Program-made: the position numbers and the translations under genes
Notes under the pieces: model-generated
What the model was told of the DNA's origin: nothing
The model's database searches: none
What the model saw: the letters and a program-made list of their open reading frames with translations, nothing else
DNA from: an uncultured Pseudomonadales bacterium
GTDB lineage: Bacteria > Pseudomonadota > Gammaproteobacteria > Pseudomonadales > Azotimanducaceae
Length of the DNA stretch: 64,000 nt
Assembly: GCA_937775265.1 (NCBI GenBank)
Contig: CALKBV010000006.1
Location: 62,001-126,000 of the forward strand
Direction of reading: 5' to 3'
Shown here: piece after piece, positions 25,746-35,400 of the stretch
Layout of the letters: each line of letters opens with the position of its first letter
Numbering within the stretch: position 1 is the first letter of the stretch

Positions 25746-27902
25746 TTAGACTAGCTCCGACTGATAGATGCTGACTAGCTGTGTTGCCATCGCCTCGATT
25801 GAGTAGCGCTCTTCAACCATCGTTTTAGCCCGTTCGACACGATTGGGACGGTCAACAAGATTTACGCCATCGAGTACCCCCGCCGCCAGGTCGGTGCCCG
25901 GGTCAACAAGAACGCCCGTATCACCGCTAGTCACATAGGTAGGCGGTCCTCCAATACTCGGCGCAATCACCACCAGTCCGGCGGCCAAAGCTTCGATCAA
26001 TGCGAGACCAAACTCTTCCTTGAGGGCCCCATCGACATAAAGACCACCTTTTGACCAGTATCCGACACGGCCTTGAACGGCGGCTACGAGCAGCCTTGCG
26101 ATGTCAGCTCTCGGCCTACCACCAAGGAGCACAAGACCCTTCCGGAGGTCACTTTCCAGAGGTGTCGCCTGATCGATGGCATCGAGTACCATTCGCTCGC
26201 TCTGTGACGGGTTAACCAGGTCACCTCCAACGAGCACGAGGTTATAACGTGACTGAAGAAGAGGTTCAGAGGCCCATGCTGCGGCAACTCTTTCCATCCC
26301 TTTCACTGGATTAAAACGCCCTACACTCAGCAGCAAGGGCAAATTTCGACGATTCTTTGGGATCTGATCAGCGAGTTCGGCCAGGATATCGGATTGCGCC
26401 CGGTTCTTTTTTTCATCAGTGCAGTAATTCGCTTCTGCTCGACGAATCAGAGCGACATCAATACCCTCCGACACCACCGCCATTCGTTGCCCATAACGAC
26501 GAGAGTCGATTCCGAGCACGCCTAGCAGTTCGCTCGGTTTCGCCCGTGGAAATAACACCAAACGGTTTGCCCGCCTCGCCAGCGTCTCGACCAGCCGTGC
26601 CCGGAACCAGACGTGCTCACTGGTACATAGCTTAATGAATTTTTCCTGATCAAGTTCACCACGTGACTGAAGTGAGTGAACTACATTGTGAGGATCTGGA
26701 GCTGCGCTGAAGCAGACCGGGACACCCAGTGCTTCTGCGACCTCTGCACCGGCAAGCGTACCCACGTCGGCCATACGCAGATGAAGCAGGTCCATTGGTG
26801 CAGCTTGTTGCATCACCCGACGAAGGCCGCGTTTGATCGATGGCAGATGCTCCCAGGCACTGTCCGGTGTTTCTGCTGCACGCCCATAGTCTCCTACCGC
26901 AATCATGGCGTAGGTCAATGCACTGTCAGTTGAAACGCTGGATGTGGTGAGGCTATCCTCTAACGTCCCACGTCCAATGGTAAGCACGTGATCGACATCA
27001 CGGTGATGGGCCAATGCTTCACCGAGTGACACCAGAAGGCTAGCCACGCCCCCCGTGTCACCAAGTCCTCCACGGCTAAGTTGCCCGTCCAGACCGGCAG
27101 TCAGCACAAGCTGAGCGATTCGCAAGCCAGCACCTTTGCGCGGTGTGGGTGGTGACTTTACGGTCGCTAAATCGCCTAGCGCCACCCATGCATGGAGGCT
27201 GATCACGTCATCGGCAGAAGCGAGTCTTTCCAGCGTTAAATGGCTATTGGCATCTGTCTGCTCGCCAAGGGCACCGATGGCAGCGATTCTTGCAGTCAAT
27301 GCCTCCCCCGGATCTGCAGCAACCCGCACCAGGAGTTCACTTGATTGTTCTATAGAACCGATCGCGTCGATAAGGCGACCGCGAAGGTGTGCGTCATTGG
27401 TACTTTCCAACGCACCCGACAGATGAGCTTTGATCGCTGCAGGGTTGGTGGTCGACCAGCGGCGCAGTGTACGTAGCACGTGCATTGAGTCTATCCCGCC
27501 AACCGAAAGTTGATCGACAAGAGGCCCGAAAGCCTCTTTGCTGGGCATTCTACGACCCAGTAGCCAGGTCGCATGGCGCCGCACCAACTGGACAGGATGT
27601 GACAGAAATTCGATAAGTTGATGGTCAGCGTCGCAGTGCTTCACGGCAGCGAGCGACTCCATCGACACCAAACTTGCAAAGGCACCATGCCGGGAGAATG
27701 ACCTTAGATCGGACAAAAGCCCTAACGGGTCGAACGCACGGCTTGCGATACCTGAAAGTTGAGATGATCGAGCCATGACCCTGACAAAGTCGTCCTCCCC
27801 CATCAGAAGTTCGAATTCAGCTAGCAAATGGGTATTCGACGATACCGCGCAATTGGTTTCGGCCAGGTTGCGCTCACTCTCGAGAACTTCGACAGCACTC
27901 AC
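25746..27902 (-). CDS. GT4-family glycosyltransferase with N-terminal HEAT-like repeats
   Basis: 718 residues, unusual layout. Residues 1 to about 250 are alpha-helical repeats rich in ALGxx and LxxL units (RRHATWLLGRRMPSKEAF, TARIAAIGALGEQTDANSHL), resembling HEAT/PBS-lyase repeats. From about 260 a GT-B glycosyltransferase follows: GLGDTGGVASLLVSLGEAL, LLLSVGRFNPVKGMERVAAA, then EEFGLALIEALAAGLVVIAP with the GT4 EX7E motif and GDTGVLVDPG. The first part of the GT recalls sucrose-synthase-type enzymes (DTGGQ). The repeat domain may bind a partner or the acceptor. First gene of a two-gene operon with the GT1-like enzyme. Confidence 0.82.
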   Translation of the reverse strand: MSAVEVLESERNLAETNCAVSSNTHLLAEFELLMGEDDFVRVMARSSQLSGIASRAFDPLGLLSDLRSFSRHGAFASLVSMESLAAVKHCDADHQLIEFLSHPVQLVRRHATWLLGRRMPSKEAFGPLVDQLSVGGIDSMHVLRTLRRWSTTNPAAIKAHLSGALESTNDAHLRGRLIDAIGSIEQSSELLVRVAADPGEALTARIAAIGALGEQTDANSHLTLERLASADDVISLHAWVALGDLATVKSPPTPRKGAGLRIAQLVLTAGLDGQLSRGGLGDTGGVASLLVSLGEALAHHRDVDHVLTIGRGTLEDSLTTSSVSTDSALTYAMIAVGDYGRAAETPDSAWEHLPSIKRGLRRVMQQAAPMDLLHLRMADVGTLAGAEVAEALGVPVCFSAAPDPHNVVHSLQSRGELDQEKFIKLCTSEHVWFRARLVETLARRANRLVLFPRAKPSELLGVLGIDSRRYGQRMAVVSEGIDVALIRRAEANYCTDEKKNRAQSDILAELADQIPKNRRNLPLLLSVGRFNPVKGMERVAAAWASEPLLQSRYNLVLVGGDLVNPSQSERMVLDAIDQATPLESDLRKGLVLLGGRPRADIARLLVAAVQGRVGYWSKGGLYVDGALKEEFGLALIEALAAGLVVIAPSIGGPPTYVTSGDTGVLVDPGTDLAAGVLDGVNLVDRPNRVERAKTMVEERYSIEAMATQLVSIYQSELV

Positions 27903-28065
27903 AATAAACGCAGAAAACGGCAGATAATTAGATACTTGGGCATCGCTTAGCTTCTTTTAGATTGAATGGAATTGACCAGCCGTGTCGGTCTTTCAAGACC
28001 GTGCATCGATTGATATATAGCACATGATGGTCATGTATACGGCGGTGATGGATAAGCAGATCAAC

Positions 28066-28289
28066 AAACGCCTTCACTGAGCTGGGCCCAGCGGCTTAAG
28101 CGTGTATTTGATATCGATATTTCTGTCTGTCCGCTGTGCGGCGACACCCTGCGGGTGACCGCAGATGTCACCGATCCGGACGCGATCCAAACCATTCTGG
28201 TGCATCTGAGGCAACGCGCGCCCCCTGATGCTGTGCACCGGCAAAGGCCGTGGCAAGGGCCGCAAAACGATCTCTTTGCCGCTATCTGA
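28066..28289 (+). pseudogene. IS91-like transposase C-terminal fragment, copy B
   Basis: Begins abruptly with LSWAQRLKRVFDIDISVCPL then CGDTLRVTADVTDPDAIQTI and LVHLRQRAPPDAVHRQRPWQ to the natural stop at 28287-28289. One of the GG residues of the CPLCGG motif is changed. Only the last ~74 residues remain. Confidence 0.85.
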
Positions 28290-28511
28290 TGGTTGAAACC
28301 CCGGCAGCGCATTTCTCCCTACGCCAACAGAAAAGCACCTTGGCTAATCGCTCATCACCAGGTCAGCCAATAACCACAAACAACAAAAAACTTGGTAGCG
28401 TTTAACCACTAATCGTCATTCCGCTCCACTCTTTCATAAAACAAGCAGGCAATCGTTCTGCTTCGATACTCAGACTTTCGATCGAAAAGCCCTGTTATAA
28501 TTCCAATCCTC
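28290..28511 (+). mobile_element. IS91-like right end (full tail), copy B
   Basis: Complete tail following the transposase stop, ending TTCCAATCCTC (one substitution in the tip) with TTCGATCGAA and TGTTATAAT intact. The next gene-like frame begins 14 bases further on. Confidence 0.88.
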
Positions 28512-28525
28512 AGAGTCCCAAGTGG

Positions 28526-28696
28526 ATGGCCATTGTTGCAAGCGCATTCGCCTATGTGGTTGTCTGGATGTATCTTGCGATTAGTATTTCTCAAGAACTA
28601 TCAGACGAAAGTTTCTGGATGGCTGCTACTATAACTACAGTAATTCTCTTAAGCGCTATCGCGATAAACCAAGCCACTAAATGCAGAAAGCCATAG
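28526..28696 (+). CDS. Small two-helix membrane protein, possibly 5'-truncated
   Basis: A 56-codon frame: MAIVASAFAYVVVWMYLAIS, a short polar turn (SQELSDES), then FWMAATITTVILLSAIAINQ and a basic tail. Two membrane spans are clear. It starts 14 bases past the transposon tip and the frame is open back into the tip, so the element may have removed the original start. No family recognised. Confidence 0.5.
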   Translation: MAIVASAFAYVVVWMYLAISISQELSDESFWMAATITTVILLSAIAINQATKCRKP

Positions 28697-28801
28697 GAGT
28701 CAGAGCAGTATCTACAATTCGTTATAGCAAGCTGACTAAAAATGTTTCAGCGGAAACACGTGACCACGTCCACCTACAAGCAGCAACCAGGAGCACAAAA
28801 A

Positions 28802-29284
28802 ATGCCCATATCTAAAAAACTTCAGCTCGATGACGAGCAGATCGAGGAGATTCTCAGGACGCAATGGAACTGCAGGATTGCCACTATTGGCCCCGGCAGC
28901 CGTATCAATGTGACGCCCATGTGGTTTGGTTGGGCTGGTGGTCGAGTGTATATCTACGGTCGTGGCCAGAAGGTCGTGAATATTCGACGCCAACCCGAAT
29001 GCACCATCATTGTTGATCGAAACGAGAAGTTTCCAGAACTGCAGGCGATCATGATGCAAGGCCAGGCGCATATCCTGGAATCAACTGATGCTGAGGCGGA
29101 TGATCCGCTCCTTGCTGAAGCCAGGATTCACATGGGGCAGAAATACAATGGCGGTCATGGCCAGGTGAAAGTCGACGAGCCACCACCCAACAGCGCTACC
29201 GCTCGAGGTCGCAACGGACGCTGGATGGTGTTCGTCCCCGATCGACAGGTGACATGGGACAACTTCAAGCTGCAGGGTCTATAA
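28802..29284 (+). CDS. Pyridoxamine 5'-phosphate oxidase-like flavoprotein
   Basis: Split-barrel flavin-binding protein, 160 residues. RIATIGPGSRINVTPMWFGW and GGRVYIYGRGQKVVNIRRQP are the typical early strands and PECTIIVDRNEKFPELQAIM the core; the general class binds FMN or F420. The start at 28802 is preferred over 28742 because AGGAG lies just upstream and the conserved barrel begins after it. It is about 290 bp downstream of transposon tail B, with the small membrane frame between. Confidence 0.82.
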   Translation: MPISKKLQLDDEQIEEILRTQWNCRIATIGPGSRINVTPMWFGWAGGRVYIYGRGQKVVNIRRQPECTIIVDRNEKFPELQAIMMQGQAHILESTDAEADDPLLAEARIHMGQKYNGGHGQVKVDEPPPNSATARGRNGRWMVFVPDRQVTWDNFKLQGL

Positions 29285-29305
29285 CATCCGGGGCAAGCTG
29301 CAGGG

Positions 29306-29662
29306 CTATGCCCCACGACACAAATATCCTTTGCCTGTCGATGTGTAGAAAAGCAGAAAAGTCCGCTCTCGATCAATGTCATTTAGTATTGGCTGCAGCG
29401 CTACGTGCCGTGGGTCATCTCGATGCTGGATAGCAGTTGGTTCATCGGCGAATGCGGCCACGAATAACATATCCCCCGTCTTAATGTCCGGGCCACGGTC
29501 CGAATCGCGCAACGCGAGCCCGCCCCTGTAAATCAGTGTGCCCGGCTCTGCTTGCCTGCAGTATTCGGCATGTTCACCGTTCACATCGATATAGCACTGC
29601 CTCATGGCATCATCCGCAAAACCGGTAGCAATCAACGTGATCGAGATACCCGCCTGGTTCAT
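29306..29662 (-). CDS. Dimeric alpha/beta-barrel protein (ABM-like), uncharacterised
   Basis: 118 residues. ISITLIATGFADDAMRQCYI, EPGTLIYRGGLALRDSDRG and FVAAFADEPTAIQHRDDPRH suggest a ferredoxin-like dimeric barrel related to antibiotic-biosynthesis monooxygenase or EthD-like proteins. I choose the ATG at 29662 because its first bases overlap the TGA of an upstream frame (ATGA coupling); a TTG start ten codons earlier is also open. The upstream partner is truncated by a transposon tail. Confidence 0.6.
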   Translation of the reverse strand: MNQAGISITLIATGFADDAMRQCYIDVNGEHAEYCRQAEPGTLIYRGGLALRDSDRGPDIKTGDMLFVAAFADEPTAIQHRDDPRHVALQPILNDIDRERTFLLFYTSTGKGYLCRGA

Positions 29663-29816
29663 CGGTCCGGCTGCTTCAGCCTGTCCCACCAACCATAGCC
29701 TTCGATATCCGCAAACAAATTGCTCATCGAACGACGCCTAGTCATCGTGCGTTCGCCCATCGTCTCCATCAAGGTAGCGTGGGCTGGACGTACAACATGC
29801 GCATCGATACTGGACT
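29659..29816 (-). pseudogene. 3' stub of a gene cut by transposon tail C
   Basis: The last ~52 codons of an unknown gene, reading SIDAHVVRPAHATLMETMGE, a TMTRRRSMSN stretch and LFADIEGYGWWDRLKQPDR before TGA, which overlaps the next start codon by ATGA. The frame ends exactly where the transposon tail begins (29817), so the 5' part was lost through insertion or deletion. Family not recognised. Confidence 0.5.
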
Positions 29817-30034
29817 GGCTGAAACCACGGCAGCGCATTTCTCCCTACGCCAATAGAAAAGCAGCTTGGCTAATCGCCATCACCAGGTCAGCCAATAACC
29901 ACAAACAACAACAAAACTTGGTAGCGTTTAACCACTAATCGTCATGCGGCGCCACTCTTTCATAAAACAAGCAGGCAACCGATCTGATTCGATACTCAGA
30001 CTTTCGATCGAAAAGCCCTGTTATAATTCCTATC
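29817..30034 (+). mobile_element. IS91-like right end (full tail), copy C
   Basis: Tail without any transposase sequence, starting at GAAACCACGGCAGCGCATTT and ending TTCCTATC with the final CCTC replaced. TTCGATCGAA and TGTTATAAT are intact. The BVMO start codon is 76 bases downstream. Confidence 0.87.
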
Positions 30035-30109
30035 ATAAGGTCGGCCCTGAGCATTGTTTGGGTTAGATTATTTTGGCTTTAGAGCGCTTGCCAGAGGGGA
30101 GAGAAACAA

Positions 30110-31999
30110 ATGACAGTAACAGATACCAACAACGCCTATGATTTTGATGCCGACGCGTTGCGAGATAAGTACCGGGCAGAACGAGACAAGCGCGTTCGCG
30201 ATGATGGCAACGATCAATATATCGAAGTGAACGGTGACTTCTCACACTATATTGATGACCCCTATGTCGAGTCAGATTTTGATCGTGATGCGCTCAAAGA
30301 AGAGGTAGAAGTGCTGGTGATTGGCGGTGGTTTTGGCGGCATGCTAGCGGCAGCAAGATTGATTGAACAAGGCATCACAGATATAACAATCATAGAAAAA
30401 GGCGGCGGCTTTGGCGGCACCTGGTATTGGAATCGATACCCGGGTGCCTCTTGCGATATTGAGTCCTATGTCTACTTACCGATGCTCGAAGAAACCGGTT
30501 TCGTACCCCGCCAAAAATACACCGATGCGCCGGAGACATTAGAATATTGCCAGGTCCTGGCAGAGAAGTTTGGTTTGGCCGATCTTGCTTTGATGCAGAC
30601 GGAAGTTGTTTCTACAGAATGGGACGAAGCATCACGACGGTGGACTGTTACGACAAATCGTCAAGATAACCTAAAAGCACGATATGTTGTTCACTCGAAC
30701 GGTCCGTTGAACCGACCGAAGCTACCAGCAATAAAAGGCATTGGTAAGTACAAAGGTCACACCTTTCACACCAGTCGATGGGATTATAACTATACCGGTG
30801 GTAGCCCTCATGGCGGTCTAGATAAGTTGGCAGATAAACGAGTTGCGATTATTGGTACCGGTGCGACTGCTGTTCAGTGTGTCCCACATTTAGGCGCAGG
30901 TGCCAAAGAACTCTTCGTATTCCAAAGAACCCCCTCCTCTATCAGTGTGCGTAACAACCAACCCACTGATCCAGATTGGTTGGGAACTCAAAAACGCGGT
31001 TGGCAGAATGAACGACGAACTAACTTCGAATCGCTAATGACCGGCGCGCCAGTAAAAGAGGATATGGTAAGCGACGGCTGGACAGAGGCATTTCGGCGGT
31101 TGTTTGGGCAACTGCGAGATGAAGCACCATCAAAGTTAAAAATTGCAGGCTGGGCACTGGGCGGCGCGCTCGATAAAAAAATGTATCAGCTCGGACCAAA
31201 GCAATACCTGACGAACAAAGCGATGAAATACATGGATATCGAGCGCAAAGTTGAGCTGGCTGATATGGCCAATATGGAAAGGGTCCGAGCGCGTGCAGAT
31301 GAAATGGTTCAAGATAAAGAAACAGCTGAATCTCTGAAGCCCTACTACCGCCAGTTTTGTAAGCGACCTTGTTTCCATGATGAATATTTGAAGGCTTACA
31401 ATTTACCGAACGTTCATTTGGTGGATACCGATGGCCAAGGAGTTGATGAATTCACGGAGAAGGGTATTGTGTTTGGCGGCAAAGAATACGAGGTAGATTG
31501 CATTATTTTTGCTACTGGCTTCGAGGTGGGTACTGATTATTCTAGACGTGCTGGTTATGGCATATCCGGAGTAGATGGTTTAACCGTTTCAAATAAATGG
31601 ACCAACGGTCTGTCGACTTTCCATGGGATGCATGCCAAGGGTTTCCCTAACTGCTTCTTTTTCGGACCGGCGCAATCAGCCTTTACTGCGACTTACACGT
31701 TTTCGCTGGATGAGAATAGCGTTCATCTAGCGCATATTTTAAGCGAAGCGAAGAAACGTGGCGCAACAAGGATTGAAGCCAGCGCGGAAGCTGAAGATAA
31801 GTGGGTGAAAACCATTATCAATAAGGCGCGTTTAACGGCAGATTTTCAGAAAGCCTGTACTCCCGGTTATTACAACAATGAAGGTCATGTGAACGTTGCG
31901 CCTCAAAACAATACCTATGGCGGTGGTCCCATTGAGTTCTTCGAACTAATGAAGAAATGGCGTAATGGTGAGTTAGAAGGTCTCGAAGTTCAGCGTTAG
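30110..31999 (+). CDS. Type I Baeyer-Villiger monooxygenase, long form
   Basis: FAD- and NADPH-dependent oxygenase inserting oxygen next to a ketone. 629 residues with an N-terminal extension of about 65 residues before the first Rossmann motif (VIGGGFGGMLAAARL). Next come GGTWYWNRYPGASCDIES, the BVMO fingerprint YKGHTFHTSRWDYN (near 214-227), a second dinucleotide motif IIGTGATAVQ, and the ATGFEVGTDY motif. The extension and size fit BVMOs acting on large or cyclic ketones such as steroids or cyclododecanone; substrate unproven. AGAGGGGAGAG precedes the ATG. The gene sits 76 bp downstream of transposon tail C, which supplies an outward extended -10. Confidence 0.93.
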   Translation: MTVTDTNNAYDFDADALRDKYRAERDKRVRDDGNDQYIEVNGDFSHYIDDPYVESDFDRDALKEEVEVLVIGGGFGGMLAAARLIEQGITDITIIEKGGGFGGTWYWNRYPGASCDIESYVYLPMLEETGFVPRQKYTDAPETLEYCQVLAEKFGLADLALMQTEVVSTEWDEASRRWTVTTNRQDNLKARYVVHSNGPLNRPKLPAIKGIGKYKGHTFHTSRWDYNYTGGSPHGGLDKLADKRVAIIGTGATAVQCVPHLGAGAKELFVFQRTPSSISVRNNQPTDPDWLGTQKRGWQNERRTNFESLMTGAPVKEDMVSDGWTEAFRRLFGQLRDEAPSKLKIAGWALGGALDKKMYQLGPKQYLTNKAMKYMDIERKVELADMANMERVRARADEMVQDKETAESLKPYYRQFCKRPCFHDEYLKAYNLPNVHLVDTDGQGVDEFTEKGIVFGGKEYEVDCIIFATGFEVGTDYSRRAGYGISGVDGLTVSNKWTNGLSTFHGMHAKGFPNCFFFGPAQSAFTATYTFSLDENSVHLAHILSEAKKRGATRIEASAEAEDKWVKTIINKARLTADFQKACTPGYYNNEGHVNVAPQNNTYGGGPIEFFELMKKWRNGELEGLEVQR

Positions 32000-32028
32000 G
32001 ACCTCTTTGGGTTGTGCTAACGAGGCGC

Positions 32029-32081
32029 GGAATTATAACAGGGCTTTTCGATCGAAAGGCCCTGTTATAATTCCTATCCTC
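32029..32081. repeat. Inverted pair of IS91-like tips, left arm shortened
   Basis: Left arm starts at GGAATTATAACAGGGCTTTT (the outermost GAGGATA is missing), followed by CGATCG, then the right arm with full GCCCTGTTATAATTCCTATC and CTC. It lies 29 bases after the BVMO stop and could form a strong terminator-like hairpin for that transcript as well as an outward promoter. Confidence 0.9.
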
Positions 32082-32320
32082 CCGTGGCTGAGAACCTAAG
32101 CCCATCTGTCCATTGCAGCACAACCACCACCGATTAAACGTGCAAAAGCTAGCCAACCCTAAAACCTTCGCGGATAAACACCCAAATCAACTTTGCGCGG
32201 AATAAAAACCTTTTCAGTGATCAACTAGGACTCTGTAAGGCAGTAGATGATTGACTATTCAGACATTGACCATCTACTACCAAAAAACTATACCACGGGC
32301 CTCTTTGCGCGAAAAAAGCC

Positions 32321-32373
32321 AATCAAGATGCTTTTGAAATCCGGGTTAAATGCGGTTTAAATTTCCTTTTCTC
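32321..32373 (+). repeat. Second dispersed repeat family, copy 2
   Basis: AATCAAGATGCTTTTGAAAT, CCGGGTTAAATGCGGTTTAA, then ATTTCCTTTTCTC. Same length (53 bp) as copy 1 at 20651 with a few substitutions. It ends 89 bases before the protease start. Confidence 0.75.
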
Positions 32374-32462
32374 CGTCATGCGTTTTCTTTATTTCAATAG
32401 CGTAGGCGGTTTTTATAGCCTAAAATGGAACCACTAATCGTTTAGATGTTTCTGAGTTAGGA

Positions 32463-35400
32463 ATGCGGATTTTTGTTTCGGTATTAACGTTGGGTTTCTT
32501 TCTCCCTGCATTCGTTTTTAGTCTAGCGGCCGGCTCTGAGAACCTTGCGTCTAACTCAGGTGAGAATCCGCGGTTTATTTATCAGGAAAAATGCACTACA
32601 GATACCCAGGGTAATGAGGTTTGCTTTCCAGAAGGTGGGTCTTTTCGAGAAGTGGTCGTAGGGGACTATGGCACGATCAAAGTTCAATCAATTGTAGAGC
32701 GTTGGCCGGATGGTGAAGTATTCACGGACTCAGACGGTAACCAAAGCTTTGCTCCAAATGAATACGACGGTTATCAGCAAAATCGTATTGCCGATAGCGT
32801 CGATTTCGCCACGCTAGATACGCCCTCAAAGGTTGCGCGCTCGGCCGCCACGGCCGTGGTTCAGATTTATGGTGATAGGTGTCTGTTGAATCAAAACGGA
32901 TCCAAGTCTTGGGCATTCTCTTCGGTACCGAGAACCGGTTTCTTTATCGCCCCGGACTTGATCATCACTGATTTGAGAGCAACCAAGGACTTGGCGACAG
33001 ACCCATCTGGTGGTGGTTCTTGGAATGGCGGGGTCGCTCCATCACCGCTACCCCCCGGCGACCCTATGTCTTGCAAAGAATACGTAGACTATTTTTTCGC
33101 AGGTGTACCCGGCATCTCATTTGAGGTGGGTGCAGGGCCATTTATTCAAACCTTTGATGGCGTCTGGGGCGCGGGTTCTGTCGTAGCAAGCGATAAAAAT
33201 TTTGCGCTCATTAAATTGTCTAGGGGCAGCAAAGATAAAAATTTACTGGTGTCGGATTGGCAAAGTTGGGGTGCCGTAGACAAACAAACTTCGGTTTTAC
33301 AGATAGCTCCACCTGACGTTGTTCGAAGTGATCCTTTAGTCGCTATCCATAATCCCTTAGACGGAAGAGAGGCCGGTGGTTGGCATGCCACTACGTCTAA
33401 GCTAATTGAAAACTGCGAAGAAACTTTCTTTCTTGAGGGCTATAGCGGCGGAGCTTCTGATGTCTTTGCAGCCGACTTTTGGTCAGATATAGGTAGCGTT
33501 GGCGCGCCCATCCTAAACAATAATGGTTTTGTAGTTGGGATGATCAAGAGTGACTATCCCGATGTGCCCGATACCTGTTATGGGACTGTTCATACTTCAA
33601 AAAATACACTTGGTGTTTTAAGTACTTTTTTTGCAGATCCACAGAAATCAACAGTTGCGCTCGGCGCTAAGGATCTGCGTAATTTTGTTGCCTCTTATGA
33701 TGATCAACAAGCTTCGGTGGTCAATTCGGTAGGAATTACGATTGAAGACAACACAATCTGGCCGGCAAACGGCCTTACCTTAGCCACAACAACTTATGAA
33801 ATCATTGATTATGGGGAATCATTTACGGTTTCCGGTTTCCCCAAAAGTGAGCTCGCGAGTTCGGCTTTTGATATCGCCAAACAAAGCACGGTTATGTATA
33901 TCCGGGCTAACGGATGCACTACTTGTGATAGCGGAGACATTACGACCGATTTTAGCGGCGGTTGCGTATGTACAGGGTTTGCCGTTAGCAAGAACCTGAT
34001 TGTTGTTAACGATCACTGTGTTACTGAGCTATCTATTGGTGACGAGACAACATTTTTGACGTACGCAGGTCAGTTTGTTAATGCGCGATTGGTTAATCGT
34101 TCGGGTTTGGATACGAGTGACATTTATACAAACTTACTCAAAGACCCGAACGCGGTAGGGGCGCTAAGAGGAGATGTAGCCTTAATGCGAACTGATCAGG
34201 AGATGGATTTAGTACCTGTAAAATTCGCTGATTCGAGTAAATTATCTAGACGTGATCCACTGATCACAGTCGGTCATCCCGCTATTATGGTGCGAACTGG
34301 ACCATATGTTACCAGTGGCGGTGCATTTATAGGTCTGGAAGTAGATGATCGCAGTACATTACATTACACACTCCCGGCAGATAGCGGCGCCAGTGGTTCT
34401 GGTGTCTTCGATCTTGATGGTCGTTTGGTAGGCCAAATTGCTGGCGGTACTAATGGATATCGTGCGGCAGAATTGACCTGGTTGAAATCGGAGCTTGACA
34501 AGCAAGCACTGGAAGTCTCGCCATCGGAGGTTTTTTTTGATCTTCAGCCTCGGCCATTTTTAATCGGTCCTCGGGTTCAAATCGGACTTGGCAAGGCAAG
34601 TTCAGGCGCGTCTAGCAACTATATTTTTGATTTAGTTCAGTACTGGGCTCCGGGAGAGTTGCCCGAGAGCGATGTGTTGCCTGATTCAGACGGAGATGGG
34701 ATTGGTGACAACCCCGATGCCTTTCCGCTCGATGCCTCTGAACAACGCGACAGCGATGGCGATGGCGTGGGTGATAATGCCGATGCGTTTCCTAATGATT
34801 CATCGGAAACAGTTGATACTGATGGTGATGGCGTTGGTGATAACGCCGACGCGTTTCCTGATGATTCATCGGAAACAGTTGATACTGATGGTGATGGTAT
34901 TGGTGACAACCAGGACTTAGATAATACTGGTTCGTATCTTGGCCGGGCTTATCACATGACCGCTTCTACTAGCCCGAACTTGTCTGAAGTTCACATCATT
35001 AATACTTCGGACTCAGCGCAGTCGTATACTGGCACGCTCTTCCATAAAAGTGGTAGCCAACTTGGCGAGAGTGACATTGCCCTTCATGACGGCGAGGTCG
35101 CGTCTCAGGGACGAGTGATTTTACGCTCCAGCGACTTGGAACAACGGTTTAATGAATCTCCATGGACGGGTCCTGCCATGCTTGATGTTCGCTCGAGTGA
35201 TCAGTTTGAGTTGATGAGCAGACTGTCCAGAAACGGCCGTGTTACCAATACCAACTGCGTTCGCACCGGCGACGTCCACAATGTAGAGGGCACTGAGTCA
35301 TCTGATGTCACGTACATTCGCTTCATCAACGATGGTTCCACTGCCTTGTCTGATATTCGTGGCACGCTTTACGATGCCAGCGGCGATCCGATTGGCCAGT

